Source: Pseudomonas mucidolens
GTDB taxonomy: Bacteria > Pseudomonadota > Gammaproteobacteria > Pseudomonadales > Pseudomonadaceae
Length of the DNA: 64,000 nucleotides
NCBI RefSeq assembly: GCF_900106045.1
Contig: NZ_LT629802.1
Coordinates: forward strand, 310,001 to 374,000
Reading direction: 5' to 3'
Shown: positions 20,254 to 32,164 of the stretch, piece by piece
How positions within the stretch are numbered: position 1 is the first letter of the stretch
How the letters are laid out: each line of letters starts with the position of its first letter
The notes under the pieces: generated by a model
Databases searched by the model: none
Seen by the model: only the letters and a program-made list of their open reading frames with translations
What the model was told of the DNA's origin: nothing
Program-made: the position numbers and the translations under genes

Positions 20254-20257
<4 letters not shown>

Positions 20258-22155
20258 GTCGACTCGCCGGGTAAGGGGCCTGTCAGCGGCAGGCTCAAGA
20301 CAAAGGCTGTACCACCATCGGCCGGGTGCTCGACGGCGAGGTTGCCGCCAGTGGCCGCCGCGAGGCTGGCCGAAAGGGTCAGCCCCAGGCCCAGCCCTTG
20401 CTCGCCGGGCTTGGTGGTGAAAAAGGGTTCGAACAAATGCTTGCGGGCCTCGGGATCGATCCCATGACCGTTGTCACGCACCCGCAGGCGATATTTGCCA
20501 TCGATGCTGTCGCCTTCCAGCCACAGCTCGGGAGCCGGTTGCGCCTGCATCGCATCCAGGGCATTGCCGATCAGGTTGACCAGGATCTGCTCCAGGCGGG
20601 TCTGGTCGATCTGCAGGTGAGCGGGCGGGAAGCTGCGATGCAGGGTCAGTGGCAGGCTGTCGAGGCCTCCGGCCAGGATTTGGAACGCTGCGTCCACCGC
20701 CTTGTCCAGGCTGGCCTGGCCCTGATCATCGCCGCGCCGGGCGAAGGAGCGCAGGCTGGCAGTGATACGGCCCATGCGGTCGATCAGTTCATTGATGGTC
20801 TTGAGGTTGGCGCTGGCGGTATCGAGGGCGCCACGTTCCAGAAAGCGTACGGTGTTGCCGGACAAGGTCCGCAGGGCGGCCAACGGCTGGTTCAATTCGT
20901 GGGCGATGCTGGTGGACATCTGACCGATGGCGGCCAGCTTGCCGGCCTGGACCAACTCGTCCTGGGCCCGACGCAGGGTTTCTTCGGCCTGGCGGCGTTC
21001 ACGGATCTGCGCCTTGAGCCGTTCGTTACTGGCCCGTAGATCGGTGGTGCGTTCGGCAATCCGTCGCTCCAACTGGTTGTTGGCTTCCTGCAAGGCTTCC
21101 CGGGCGGCAAGGCGCGTGGCAATGACTTTGCGCCGCTCGTTCCAGGCGATCAGCAGGAAGGCCACCAGAGCAAAGGCCACGGCCACCAGGATGCCCTGAT
21201 TGATGGCGGCCTGGCGCAGGTCATTGAGTGGGGTGAGCAGGGTGAAATTCCACGGTGTATCGTTCAGCGGGCGCGTCTGGGCCAGATAGCTGACTTCGTT
21301 GTCGTCAGCCACCACTTCGCTGTTGGCCGGAAACGTCAGTTTTTCCGTGCCTTCGTTAAGCCGTTCGCGAGCCAGGGGTTCCAGCTCATTAAGGGTTGCC
21401 CAGTAATACTGCAGGCTGCGGGCCAGGCGTTCCTTGGTTTCGTCGCTCAGGGGCAGCACTGCTTTGAGCCTGCGGGCGGGGTCGCTGGAGAGGATGATGA
21501 TGCCGTTCTCGTCGCTGACGAAGGCTTCCAGGCGCGCTCGCTGCCAGCGTTCTTCCAAGGCTTCCAGGCGCACCTTGACCACCGCGACGCCGATGATCTT
21601 GCCGTGTTCTTCCAGGCCATGGGCCAGGTAATAACCGGGTTCGCCGCTGGTGCTGCCGATGCCATAGAAACGCCCGGGCTGGCCGCGCACGGCGTTCTGG
21701 AAGTAGGCGCGAAAGGACAGGTCTTCACCCAGGTAGCTGTCGACGTCGCGCCAGTTACTGGTGGCCTGGACGCGGCCGGTGGTGTCCATCACATAAACAG
21801 CCCGACTGCGGCTGCGCCGGTTCAGGCCTTCGAGGTAATCATTGACCGTCTGCCGGTGTTCCGCGTCGGGTGCGGCGAGCAGTTTGGAAACGCTGGACTC
21901 CAGCTCTAGCAGACTCGGCAGGTAGGTGTATTTGCTGATCTCACTCTCGACGGTACGCGCATGCAGTTCCAACTGACGCTCGCCGTTTTCGCTCAGAGTG
22001 CGTATCCCGTAGTACTCGCTGGTCCAGAAGCCGATAAAGCCCAGGCCGACCATCAACAGAATGATCAGTGGCGGCAGAAACAATTGGCGAATCAGACGAG
22101 GCTTCACGGCAAGTGATGGCGGTGCGGCGCGATAGAGATTGGGGTCGCATTTCAT
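20254..22155 (-). CDS. aauS: Sensor histidine kinase AauS (DctB-like)
   Basis: A 633-residue inner-membrane kinase. TM1 lies near residues 24-45 (LFLPPLIILLMVGLGFIGFW). A periplasmic double-Cache sensor region of about 250 residues follows (AVYVMDTTGRVQATSNWRD; FRAYFQNAVRGQPGRFYGIG). TM2 is near LVAVAFALVAFLLIAW. A coiled coil leads to the H box SIAHELNQPLAAL, then NLIGNALDA, DNGHGID and GLGLGLTLS. It is a DctB-type sensor of C4-acidic ligands, here probably glutamate or aspartate. Two ATGs begin the frame; the second (22155) is used. Confidence 0.87.
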
Positions 22156-22192
22156 CACAGATGCCTTGGGTCAACCAGAGCTCGGCTGCTTC

Positions 22193-22295
22193 CTGTAGGA
22201 GCGAGCTTGCTCGCGAAAAACGCCAACGATGACGCGTGCATCCTGAATGAACGCAGCGCCCTTGAGTGCTTCGCGAGCAAGCTCGCTCCTACGGG
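22193..22295. repeat. REPIN, GTAGGAGCGAGCTTGCTCGCGA class
   Basis: Inverted pair CCTGTAGGAGCGAGCTTGCT / AGCAAGCTCGCTCCTACGGG with about 60 bp between the arms. It lies between aatP and aauS, both minus strand, so it would be inside or just after the aat transcript. Confidence 0.92.
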
Positions 22296-22314
22296 AGAGG
22301 AGCGAGTTGCGCTT

Positions 22315-23049
22315 TTAGTGCTGCAGGATTTTCTCGAGGAAGTGCTGAGCACGTTCGGAGCGGGCGCTGACGTCGCCGAAGAACTCTTCTTTCTCGCAGT
22401 CTTCGATGATCTGGCCTTTGTCCATGAAGATCACGCGGTCGGCCACTTTGCGCGCAAAGCCCATTTCGTGGGTCACGCACATCATGGTCATGCCTTCGTG
22501 GGCCAGTTGCACCATGACGTCCAGTACTTCGTTGACCATTTCCGGGTCGAGGGCCGAGGTCGGTTCGTCGAACAGCATGACGATCGGGTCCATGGCCAGC
22601 GCACGGGCAATCGCCACACGCTGCTGTTGGCCGCCGGAAAGCTGGCCCGGATGCTTGTGGGCATGTTCCGACAGGCCTACGCGGTCGAGCAGTTGCAGGC
22701 CTTTCTTGGTGGCTTCTTCCTTGCTGCGCCCCAACACCTTGATCTGAGCGATGGTCAGGTTCTCGGTGATGGTCAGGTGCGGGAACAGCTCGAAGTGCTG
22801 GAACACCATGCCCACGCGCGAGCGCAGTTTCGGCAGGTTGGTCTTCGGATCGGCGATGGAGGTGCCGTCGACCACGACGTCGCCTTTCTGAAACGGTTCC
22901 AGCGCGTTGACGCACTTGATCAGCGTGGACTTGCCAGAACCGGACGGCCCGCACACTACGATCACTTCGCCCTTTTTAACTTCGGTGCTGCAGTCAGTCA
23001 GCACTTGGAAGTCGCCATACCACTTGTTGATATTCTTGATAGAGATCAT
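22315..23049 (-). CDS. aatP: Glutamate/aspartate ABC importer ATPase
   Basis: A 244-residue ABC ATPase of the polar amino-acid uptake type. Walker [11 protein letters not shown] loop [11 protein letters not shown], signature [15 protein letters not shown], Walker [15 protein letters not shown] and H loop CVTHEMGFA are all intact. It energises AatQM. It overlaps aatM by 4 nt. The frame extends upstream, but the ATG at 23049 begins the canonical [12 protein letters not shown]. Confidence 0.92.
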   Translation of the reverse strand: MISIKNINKWYGDFQVLTDCSTEVKKGEVIVVCGPSGSGKSTLIKCVNALEPFQKGDVVVDGTSIADPKTNLPKLRSRVGMVFQHFELFPHLTITENLTIAQIKVLGRSKEEATKKGLQLLDRVGLSEHAHKHPGQLSGGQQQRVAIARALAMDPIVMLFDEPTSALDPEMVNEVLDVMVQLAHEGMTMMCVTHEMGFARKVADRVIFMDKGQIIEDCEKEEFFGDVSARSERAQHFLEKILQH

Positions 23050-23717
23050 ACGGCAAACCTTTTTTGCAGACGCTTGACCAGCACCGAGGCGGCGAAGCTG
23101 ATGATGAAGTAGACGACACCGGCAAAGATCAGGAACTCGTGGGAGCGTCCGATGATGTCGCCGTTGGCACGGGCGGAGTTGAGGAAGTCCACCAGACCCA
23201 CGGTGTACACCAGCGAGGTGTCCTGGAACAGAATGATGCTCTGTTGCAGCAACAGCGGGGTCATCTTGCGAAATGCCTGGGGCAGGATGATCAGGCGCAT
23301 GGTCTGGCCGTAGGTCATGCCCATGGCTTGCGCCGCGGCCATCTGGCCCTTGGGAATCGACTGCACGCCGGCGCGGACGATTTCGCAGAAGTACGCGGCT
23401 TCGAACATCATGAAGGCCACGACGCAGGAGGTGAAGGCACCGATCGGCGTGTCTTCCCCAGTGATCCAGCGCAACACGAACGGCACCGCCAGGTAGAACC
23501 AGGTGATCACCAGCAGCAGCGGGATCGAGCGGAAGTAGTTCACATAGGCGCCGGCCACACTGGACAGCAGCTTGCTGGAGGACAGGCGCATCAGCGCCAG
23601 GATCGTGCCGAGGATGATGCCGCCGATCACGCCCATGACCATCAGCTTCAAGGTCATGACCATGCCGTTCCACAAGCCTGGAATGGCCGGGATGATACCG
23701 CTGAAATCGAGTTCCAT
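23046..23717 (-). CDS. aatM: Glutamate/aspartate ABC importer permease
   Basis: A 223-residue HisM-type permease with about five membrane segments. The EAA-loop region is [22 protein letters not shown]. It pairs with AatQ. It starts at 23717 beside the aatQ stop, and overlaps aatP at its end. Confidence 0.92.
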   Translation of the reverse strand: MELDFSGIIPAIPGLWNGMVMTLKLMVMGVIGGIILGTILALMRLSSSKLLSSVAGAYVNYFRSIPLLLVITWFYLAVPFVLRWITGEDTPIGAFTSCVVAFMMFEAAYFCEIVRAGVQSIPKGQMAAAQAMGMTYGQTMRLIILPQAFRKMTPLLLQQSIILFQDTSLVYTVGLVDFLNSARANGDIIGRSHEFLIFAGVVYFIISFAASVLVKRLQKRFAV

Positions 23718-24463
23718 TATTTACCCCCCACGGAGATCAGGCCGGGCACCGCGACTTTCTTCTCGACCAGGCGCATCAGCAGCATGAGGCTCATGTTGAG
23801 GGTGAAGTAGATCAGCGTCGCCAGGGTGAAGGCCTCGAACAGGTTCGCCGAGAACTCTGCGGTCTGCTTGGTTTGTGCCAGCAGTTCCATCAGGCCGATC
23901 AGCGACGCCACCGAGGAGTTCTTGAAGACGTTGAGGAATTCCGAGGTAAGGGGCGGAATGATGATCCGGTAGGCCTGGGGCAGCAGCACGTTCCAGTAGA
24001 TCTGTGGCAGCTTGAAGCCCATGGCGCGCGCGGCAGCTTCCTGGCCACGCGGCAGGGCCTGGATGCCGGTACGCACTTGTTCACACACACGCGCGGCAGT
24101 GAACAGGCCCAGACACACGACAACGCTCAAGTAGGCCGAGGTGGTCGGGTCGAGGTCTTGTTTGTACCAGTCTTGCAGGTTTTGCGGCAGCAGGTCGGGT
24201 ATCAGGAAGTACCAGATGAACAGCTGAACCAGCAGCGGTACGTTGCGAAACAGCTCCACGTAGCAAGTGGCGATGCCCGATACGATGCGGTTAGGTACGG
24301 TGCGCATCACGCCCAATATCGAGCCCAGCAGCAAGGCGATGATCCACGCCACGATGGCGATGGCGATGGTCCAGCCCAAACCGGAGATGAACCAGTCGAG
24401 ATAGGTCTCGCTGCCCACGCCGGTGGACTTGAAGAACACGCCCCAGTCCCAGTTGTAATTCAT
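23717..24463 (-). CDS. aatQ: Glutamate/aspartate ABC importer permease
   Basis: A 248-residue HisM-type permease. It begins [17 protein letters not shown] with an N-terminal segment typical of GltJ/AatQ. The EAA loop is [30 protein letters not shown] upstream of the ATG at 24463 gives a ribosome site. A strong stem-loop separates it from aatJ. Confidence 0.92.
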   Translation of the reverse strand: MNYNWDWGVFFKSTGVGSETYLDWFISGLGWTIAIAIVAWIIALLLGSILGVMRTVPNRIVSGIATCYVELFRNVPLLVQLFIWYFLIPDLLPQNLQDWYKQDLDPTTSAYLSVVVCLGLFTAARVCEQVRTGIQALPRGQEAAARAMGFKLPQIYWNVLLPQAYRIIIPPLTSEFLNVFKNSSVASLIGLMELLAQTKQTAEFSANLFEAFTLATLIYFTLNMSLMLLMRLVEKKVAVPGLISVGGK

Positions 24464-24608
24464 TAGGGTCTCCCCCGAAATCGATCGATGTACAAGCACC
24501 CGCTTGGGGAAAATCCATTCCCGCCTGACGTTGATCGCCAGGCACACGCGATCGGCTCGAAAACCGCCCGGTCGAGTGTTCCTGATAAAGCCAGCAGGTA
24601 GTAACAGA

Positions 24609-24637
24609 CGCTTGAGGGAGGTTGGCTCCCTCAAGCG
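24609..24637 (-). promoter_or_regulatory. Strong intercistronic stem-loop between aatJ and aatQ
   Basis: CGCTTGAGGGAG / CTCCCTCAAGCG form a perfect 12-bp stem with a 5-nt loop, with no T-run after it. It lies about 18 bp downstream of the aatJ stop. Such hairpins often protect the 3' end of the binding-protein mRNA so it outnumbers the permeases. Confidence 0.75.
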
Positions 24638-24654
24638 ATAAGGTTAGTCAGGAA

Positions 24655-25569
24655 TCAGGATTTTTTATCTTCGGCCGGCTTGTCGGTCGGATTGGCAATC
24701 AGCGCCTTGAGCTCATCGCTCATCGGGAATTGCAGGTTCAGGCCTTTTGGTGGAATTGGCTGGGTGAACCACTTGTCGTAGATCTTGGTGATTTCGCCGG
24801 ACTTGTAGGTGGCGACGATGGCGTCATCCACGGCCTTCTTGAACGGCGCGTCGCCTTTGCGGACCATGCAACCGTAGATCTCGAAGGATTGCGGCGTGCC
24901 GGTCACGGTCCAGTCACCTGGCTTCTTGGCCTTGGCCATTTCACCGGCGAGCAGTGCGTCGTCCATCATGAACGCCACTGCGCGACCGCTCTCGAGCATG
25001 TTGTAGGACTCGCCGTGGTCCTTGGCGGAGATGATGTTCATGCCCATTTGCTTGTCGGCGTTCATCGACTTGAGGATGCGCTCGGAGGTGGTGCCAGCGG
25101 TGGTCACCACGTTCTTGCCTTTCAGGTCCGCGAAATCCTTGTAGGACGAGTCTTTTTTGGCCAGCAGACGTGTGCCGACTTCAAAGATGCCGACCGAGAA
25201 GTCGACCTGTTGCCCGCGCTCGGCATTGTTGGTGGTAGAGCCGCACTCCAGATCCACGGTGCCATTCTGCACCAGCGGGATACGGGTCTGCGAAGTCACC
25301 AGGTTGTACCGGACCTTCAGGTCAGGCATGTCCAGGTCCTTCTTGAGGGCCTCGACCACTTGCATTTGGATGTCGTGGGAGTAACCCACTGGCTTGCCGG
25401 AAGCATCCGCAATGTAGGAGAACGGGATCGAACCGTCGCGGTGGCCCAGGGTGATGGTGCCGGACTCTTTGATTTTCTTCAGTGTGCCGGTGAGTTCGGC
25501 AGCGAAAACTGGAGTGCTAATCAGAGCGGCAGCGATAGCTGCGCCCAAAATATGGGGAACGATGCGCAT
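24655..25569 (-). CDS. aatJ: Glutamate/aspartate periplasmic binding protein
   Basis: A 304-residue secreted protein with signal peptide ending ISTPVFA. The SBP_bac_3 domain includes GTITLGHRDGSIPFSYIADA, VDLECGSTTNNAERGQQVDFS and GTTSERILKSMNAD, typical of GltI/AatJ. AGGAAG lies 6 nt before the ATG at 25569. It is the first gene of the operon and follows the sigma-54 promoter. Two cysteines are present (ECGS and YGCMV), which fits the family's disulphide. Confidence 0.93.
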   Translation of the reverse strand: MRIVPHILGAAIAAALISTPVFAAELTGTLKKIKESGTITLGHRDGSIPFSYIADASGKPVGYSHDIQMQVVEALKKDLDMPDLKVRYNLVTSQTRIPLVQNGTVDLECGSTTNNAERGQQVDFSVGIFEVGTRLLAKKDSSYKDFADLKGKNVVTTAGTTSERILKSMNADKQMGMNIISAKDHGESYNMLESGRAVAFMMDDALLAGEMAKAKKPGDWTVTGTPQSFEIYGCMVRKGDAPFKKAVDDAIVATYKSGEITKIYDKWFTQPIPPKGLNLQFPMSDELKALIANPTDKPAEDKKS

Positions 25570-25676
25570 CAGTACTTCCTCGACATTTGTTTTTTTTATG
25601 AAGCCTGGACGGCCCTTGATACCGCGATATCTGTGAAACCGCTCAAAGCGTCTCAGGCAATCGCTACGAAGTGTAG

Positions 25677-25692
25677 AGCATGAGTCGTGCCA
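25677..25692 (-). promoter_or_regulatory. Sigma-54 promoter of aatJQMP
   Basis: On the minus strand the sequence is TGGCACG-N4-ATGCT, matching the -24/-12 consensus TGGCACG-N4-TTGCW with one change. It lies 108 bp before the aatJ start. Control by the sigma-54 activator AauR encoded next door fits. Confidence 0.75.
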
Positions 25693-25768
25693 AACCATAA
25701 ATAAAAGGTTAACTATATGATTTATAAAGGTATTAAGTTTATGTGGCGGGTTTTTTGTGAGAGCGAGA

Positions 25769-25782
25769 TCCGGCAAACCGAA
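25769..25782 (-). promoter_or_regulatory. AauR-like enhancer site (proximal)
   Basis: TCCGG-N4-CCGAA, one mismatch from TTCGG-N4-CCGAA, the palindrome I recall as the AauR site in P. putida. It is about 80 bp upstream of the sigma-54 promoter. Confidence 0.6.
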
Positions 25783-25799
25783 TCGTCTGCTGCGCAGCG

Positions 25800-25812
25800 T
25801 TCGGAAAACCGA
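25800..25812 (-). promoter_or_regulatory. AauR-like enhancer site (distal)
   Basis: TTCGG-AAAA-CCGA, almost a full TTCGG-N4-CCGAA palindrome. It is centred about 31 bp from the proximal site, so both are on the same helix face. The pair forms a typical NtrC-type enhancer. Confidence 0.6.
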
Positions 25813-25926
25813 CTGTTCTGTATGCGGGCTTTGAAGCGGCGGCGCGGCATTCGAAAAAAAGCCCCTGGACCTTTCGGTGCAGGGCATAGGTATTTACACA
25901 ATTTTCAGAAGCTGACGACTTTCCCT

Positions 25927-26057
25927 GTGGCGAGCGGGCTTGCCCCGCGTTGGGCTGCGAAGCAGCCCCAAAACCAGCGGCTACGGAGTATCTGATACAC
26001 CGCATTTGGGTTACTGGGCTGCTTCGCAGCCCAACGCGGGGCAAGCCCGCTCGCCAC
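25927..26057. repeat. REPIN, GTGGCGAGCGGGCTTGCCCCGC class
   Basis: Inverted REPs GTGGCGAGCGGGCTTGCCCC ... GGGGCAAGCCCGCTCGCCAC with internal GGGCTGCGAAGCAGCCC. This is a close variant of the REPs flanking the RAYT. It lies between glpD and aatJ. Confidence 0.92.
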
Positions 26058-26133
26058 AACAGCCCTATCTGCTTGGATTTAAGCGTTGAGGCAAAGTTGT
26101 GTAGACACCTACGGGTGCAGGGGCTTGGGTCGA

Positions 26134-27672
26134 TCAGGCCGCTTCTATCTTGCTGCGGGCCTGCTTCAGTTGGGTCAGGTAGCGTTGCAGGTTGTCCTGT
26201 TCGGCGGGCGTGGTGAACAGACCCAGCTTGCTGCGGCGCCAGAGAATGTCTTGCGGGTGCAGGGCCCATTCTTCGGTGCACAGGTAGTCGACTTCGCGGG
26301 TGTACAAGCCGCCGCCCAAATGGTCACCCAAGTCGGCCAGCGATTGCACGCCTTCAAGCAGGCGCCAGGTGCGGCTGCCGTAGGTGGTGGACCAGCGCCG
26401 GGCAATTTCGCTGGGGATCCAGTCGAACGTGTTGCGAATGGCCTGGGCCAGCGCTTCCGGCGTGCTCATGTCTTCGCCGCCGGGCAGGGTCGCCTTGGCG
26501 GTCCAGCTTGGCTTGATGTCCTTGAAGTACGGGGCGAGTTGCGCCAGCGCCGATTCCGCGAGTTTGCGATACGTGGTCAGCTTGCCGCCGAATACCGAGA
26601 GCAATGGCGCTTCATCGGCCGCGCCGGACAGGGCGAGGGTGTAGTCACGGGTCACGGCTGACGGGTTGTCGGACTCGTCGTTGCACAGTGGGCGAACACC
26701 GGAATAAGTGTGGACGATATCGTCGCGGCTCAACTGTTTCTTGAAGTGAGCATTGACCACATTGAGCATGTAGTCGGTTTCACCTTCGGTAATCGCGACG
26801 TTCGCCGGATCGCCAGTGTATTCGCGGTCGGTGGTGCCGATGATGGTCAGGTGGTTCAGGTATGGAATGGTGAAGACGATGCGTTGGTCTTCGTTCTGCA
26901 GGATATGCGCGTGGGCACCTTCATACAGTTTCGGCACGATCAGGTGGCTGCCCTGGATCAGGCGGATGCCGTAAGGCGATTCCAGCTTCAGGTCGTCCTT
27001 GATGAATTTGGCGACCCACGGTCCCGCAGCATTCACCAGCGCCTTGGCGCGGATCGAGAACCGGCTGCCATCGGCACGTTCCAGGTGCATATGCCACAGG
27101 CCTTTGCTGCGCCGGGCGCTGACGCAACGGGTCTGGGTGTGAACGTGGGCACCGTTTTCCCGTGCGGCCATGGCGTTGAGCACGACCAGGCGTGCGTCAT
27201 CGACCCAGCAATCGGAGTATTCGAAGCCTTTGGTGATTTCGCTTTTCAACGGGCTGTCCGGACCGAACTTGAGGCTTTTGGGGCCCTGCAGTTTCTCCCG
27301 CTTGCCGAGGTGGTCATAGAGGAACAATCCGGCGCGAATCATCCAGGCGGGACGCAGGTGCGGACGATGAGGCAAGACAAAGCGCATCTGCTTGACGATG
27401 TGCGGCGCCTTGGCCAACAGCACTTCGCGTTCGGCCAGGGCTTCGCGCACCAGGCGGAATTCGTAGTGTTCAAGGTAGCGCAGGCCACCATGAATCAGTT
27501 TGCTGCTGGCGGACGAGGTATGGCTGGCCAAGTCGTCTTTTTCGCAAAGGAATACCGACAGACCGCGACCGGCCGCATCTGCCGCGATGCCCACGCCGTT
27601 GATCCCACCACCGATAACGGCGACGTCATAGACTTCGGCAAGGGGTGGAGCAGGCAAGGTAGAAAGGGGCAT
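26134..27672 (-). CDS. glpD: Aerobic glycerol-3-phosphate dehydrogenase
   Basis: A 512-residue FAD enzyme that oxidises sn-glycerol-3-phosphate to dihydroxyacetone phosphate, passing electrons to quinone at the inner membrane. The N-terminal FAD motif is DVAVIGGGINGVGIA, followed by SSKLIHGGLRYLEHYEF and, further on, RPLCNDESDNPSAVTRDY, all family hallmarks. The length is as expected. It is the last gene of the glp group (F, K, R, D on the minus strand), separated from glpR by a REPIN and its own probable promoter. Confidence 0.95.
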   Translation of the reverse strand: MPLSTLPAPPLAEVYDVAVIGGGINGVGIAADAAGRGLSVFLCEKDDLASHTSSASSKLIHGGLRYLEHYEFRLVREALAEREVLLAKAPHIVKQMRFVLPHRPHLRPAWMIRAGLFLYDHLGKREKLQGPKSLKFGPDSPLKSEITKGFEYSDCWVDDARLVVLNAMAARENGAHVHTQTRCVSARRSKGLWHMHLERADGSRFSIRAKALVNAAGPWVAKFIKDDLKLESPYGIRLIQGSHLIVPKLYEGAHAHILQNEDQRIVFTIPYLNHLTIIGTTDREYTGDPANVAITEGETDYMLNVVNAHFKKQLSRDDIVHTYSGVRPLCNDESDNPSAVTRDYTLALSGAADEAPLLSVFGGKLTTYRKLAESALAQLAPYFKDIKPSWTAKATLPGGEDMSTPEALAQAIRNTFDWIPSEIARRWSTTYGSRTWRLLEGVQSLADLGDHLGGGLYTREVDYLCTEEWALHPQDILWRRSKLGLFTTPAEQDNLQRYLTQLKQARSKIEAA

Positions 27673-27709
27673 CGGCTGGCCTCGCGATTTTCTTTTCGTA
27701 TTGGAAATC

Positions 27710-27723
27710 GAACATTAATGTTC
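27710..27723 (-). promoter_or_regulatory. Candidate GlpR operator before glpD
   Basis: GAACATTAATGTTC is a perfect 14-bp palindrome 38 bp upstream of the glpD start. Its arms contain AATGTTCGAT-like sequence similar to the E. coli GlpR half-site. Confidence 0.5.
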
Positions 27724-27843
27724 ATTTGCGAAAATGGTAGCGCATAAACGCGGGTACAGCCAGTCGACTTCGATTGAAAATACTGATCGAAGGGGCGAGA
27801 AAGGAAAATTTGTGAACATCTTCGGGCGGATAGATCTATCTAT

Positions 27844-27976
27844 GTGGCGAGCGGGCTTGCCCCGCGTTGGGTGGCGAAGCCGCCCTAAAACCGAGTGTCC
27901 CGGCCTGACTGGAGAATCTCGGTGGTCTGTGATGGGGCTGCTACGCAGCCCAGCGCGGGGCAAGCCCGCTCGCCAC
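27844..27976. repeat. REPIN, GTGGCGAGCGGGCTTGCCCCGC class
   Basis: Inverted REPs of the same class as at 25927-26057, placed between glpD and glpR. The left copy has a changed core (GTTGGGTGGCGAAGCCGCCC). Confidence 0.9.
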
Positions 27977-27980
27977 AGGG

Positions 27981-28736
27981 TTACACGACTTCCAGGCGAA
28001 TTTTGTGCTGACTGAGCAATTGCGCCAGCGCCGGGACCGGCTGCTGGTCGGTGACCAAACAATCGATCAAACTGATCGGTCCCAGGCGAATCATGGCGTT
28101 GCGCCCGAATTTGCTTGAGTCTGCCGCCGGAATGACTTTGCGCGCATTGGCAATGATCGCTTGGGAAACCCGCACTTCCTGGTAATCGAAGTCGAGCAAG
28201 CTGCCGTCCTCGTCAATGCCGCTGATGCCCACCAAGGCAAAGTCGACCTTGAACTGGTTGATGAAGTCCACGCTCGCCTGGCCCACCACGCCGCCGTCGC
28301 GGCGCACGTTGCCGCCGGTCAGCAGCACGTCGAAGTCGTCCTTGGCGCTGAGCATCATCGCGACGTTGAGGTTGTTGGTGATGATCTTCAGGTGGCTGTG
28401 ATTGAGCAGCGCGCGCGCGATCGATTCGGTGGTGGTACCGATATTGATGAACAGCGAGGCATGATCGGGGATCTGTGCGGCGATGGCTTCGCCGATGCGC
28501 TGTTTTTCGTCGCGCATCTGGTCGGCACGCATGGCGTACTCAGTGTTTTCGACGCTGGAGTCATACGCGGCGCCGCCGTGGTAGCGGCGCAGCAGGTTGG
28601 CTTCCGCCAGTTGATTGATATCACGGCGGATGGTTTGCGGGGTCACAACGAACAACTGCGCCATTTCCTCGATGCTGACATAGCCGCGTTCGCGGACCAG
28701 TTCGAGGATTTGTTGCTGACGGGGAGGCAGATTCAT
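27981..28736 (-). CDS. glpR: DeoR-family repressor of glycerol metabolism
   Basis: A 251-residue DeoR regulator. The N-terminal HTH is [20 protein letters not shown] with [15 protein letters not shown]. The sugar-phosphate sensor domain carries [15 protein letters not shown] and [15 protein letters not shown]. It represses glp genes and is released by glycerol-3-phosphate. It lies between glpK and glpD on the same strand. Confidence 0.93.
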   Translation of the reverse strand: MNLPPRQQQILELVRERGYVSIEEMAQLFVVTPQTIRRDINQLAEANLLRRYHGGAAYDSSVENTEYAMRADQMRDEKQRIGEAIAAQIPDHASLFINIGTTTESIARALLNHSHLKIITNNLNVAMMLSAKDDFDVLLTGGNVRRDGGVVGQASVDFINQFKVDFALVGISGIDEDGSLLDFDYQEVRVSQAIIANARKVIPAADSSKFGRNAMIRLGPISLIDCLVTDQQPVPALAQLLSQHKIRLEVV

Positions 28737-28831
28737 GGGCGTCCTTTGGGCTGCCGTACAAAAAGTGGCCCATAATGACGCAGGAATCTGCTCCCTGCCA
28801 GTTACAACCCTATGTGGGTCCCGCGCCTGGC

Positions 28832-31271
<2,440 letters not shown>

Positions 31272-31642
31272 TGAAAACCCCAGTTCTTTTTTTTGTTTGG
31301 CGCTCTGCCAAAATGGGCAAATGCGCGATTTTCAGCGTTCCAGGATCCCCATCCTGTTCGCGGCTTACTGCTCGGACACTTAAGGATAATTCCTACGGTA
31401 TTCGGAAACGAAAAAATATAGACAAGAAACACCGCTGTCAAAGGTCGAAAGTGAACTATTGGTCATTTTGCAACTATTGGTCTCGTGAATGATCGCGGCG
31501 CATCCGTACAAAACCTCGGCTTGCACGTGATAAACGGCTGCGCGTATTTGCCGCGTAAGCGCCGGTAATAGAGCGTTTTGCTTTGGCTTGACCTAGAATC
31601 GAGGTTTGGTATTTCCACATGTATCCCAAGCTTGGAGCCTGC
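31272..31642. other. Intergenic region glpF / ybaK
   Basis: About 370 bases between divergent genes, relatively AT-rich. It holds the glpF promoter region with a TTCG-N4-CGAA site, and the ybaK ribosome site (TTGGAG). No other gene was supported. Confidence 0.5.
31401..31412 (-). promoter_or_regulatory. Candidate GlpR operator before glpF
   Basis: TTCGGAAACGAA fits the TTCGWTAWCGAA core of the E. coli GlpR operator except at inner positions. It is 130 bp upstream of glpF. Confidence 0.4.
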
Positions 31643-32113
31643 ATGACGCCCGCATTGGAGCTGTTGAAAAAAGTTCGCGCCGAACATCGCATTCACAGTT
31701 ACGAACATGACCCAAAAGCACCGTCCTATGGCCTGGAGGCCGCGGAAAAGTTGAGTCTTGATCCGGCACAGGTATTCAAGACCTTGCTGGCCAGCAGCGA
31801 GAAGGGCGAGTTATTGGTGGCTGTGGTACCGGTCGTCGGAAGTCTGGACTTGAAGGCGCTGGCGCACGCCGCCGAGGTCAAGAAAGTCGAGATGGCCGAC
31901 CCGGCAGCGGCGCAACGGGCTACCGGTTATTTGCTGGGTGGGATCAGCCCGCTGGGACAGAAAAAGCGTCTGCGCACCTTTATCGATGTCACGGCGCAGC
32001 CTTTTGCGACAATTTTTGTCAGCGCGGGGAGAAGAGGGCTGGAAGTGGAGTTGGCGGCGTCAGTATTGGCCGAGCATACCCAAGCCCGCTTTGCGCCGAT
32101 TGGGCGGGCGTGA
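31643..32113 (+). CDS. ybaK: Cys-tRNA(Pro)/YbaK-type deacylase
   Basis: A 156-residue YbaK/EbsC protein. Family features are YEHDPKAPSYGLEAAEKL, VFKTLLASSEKGELLVAVVP and the YLLGGISPLGQKKRL segment. It hydrolyses misacylated Cys-tRNA(Pro). The ATG at 31643 with TTGGAG upstream is preferred to an earlier in-frame ATG. Confidence 0.92.
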   Translation: MTPALELLKKVRAEHRIHSYEHDPKAPSYGLEAAEKLSLDPAQVFKTLLASSEKGELLVAVVPVVGSLDLKALAHAAEVKKVEMADPAAAQRATGYLLGGISPLGQKKRLRTFIDVTAQPFATIFVSAGRRGLEVELAASVLAEHTQARFAPIGRA

Positions 32114-32164
32114 AAAAACCGGTAGGAGCAGGCAGAAACCTGGCTCCTGCAGAGGGTAGGTGCG

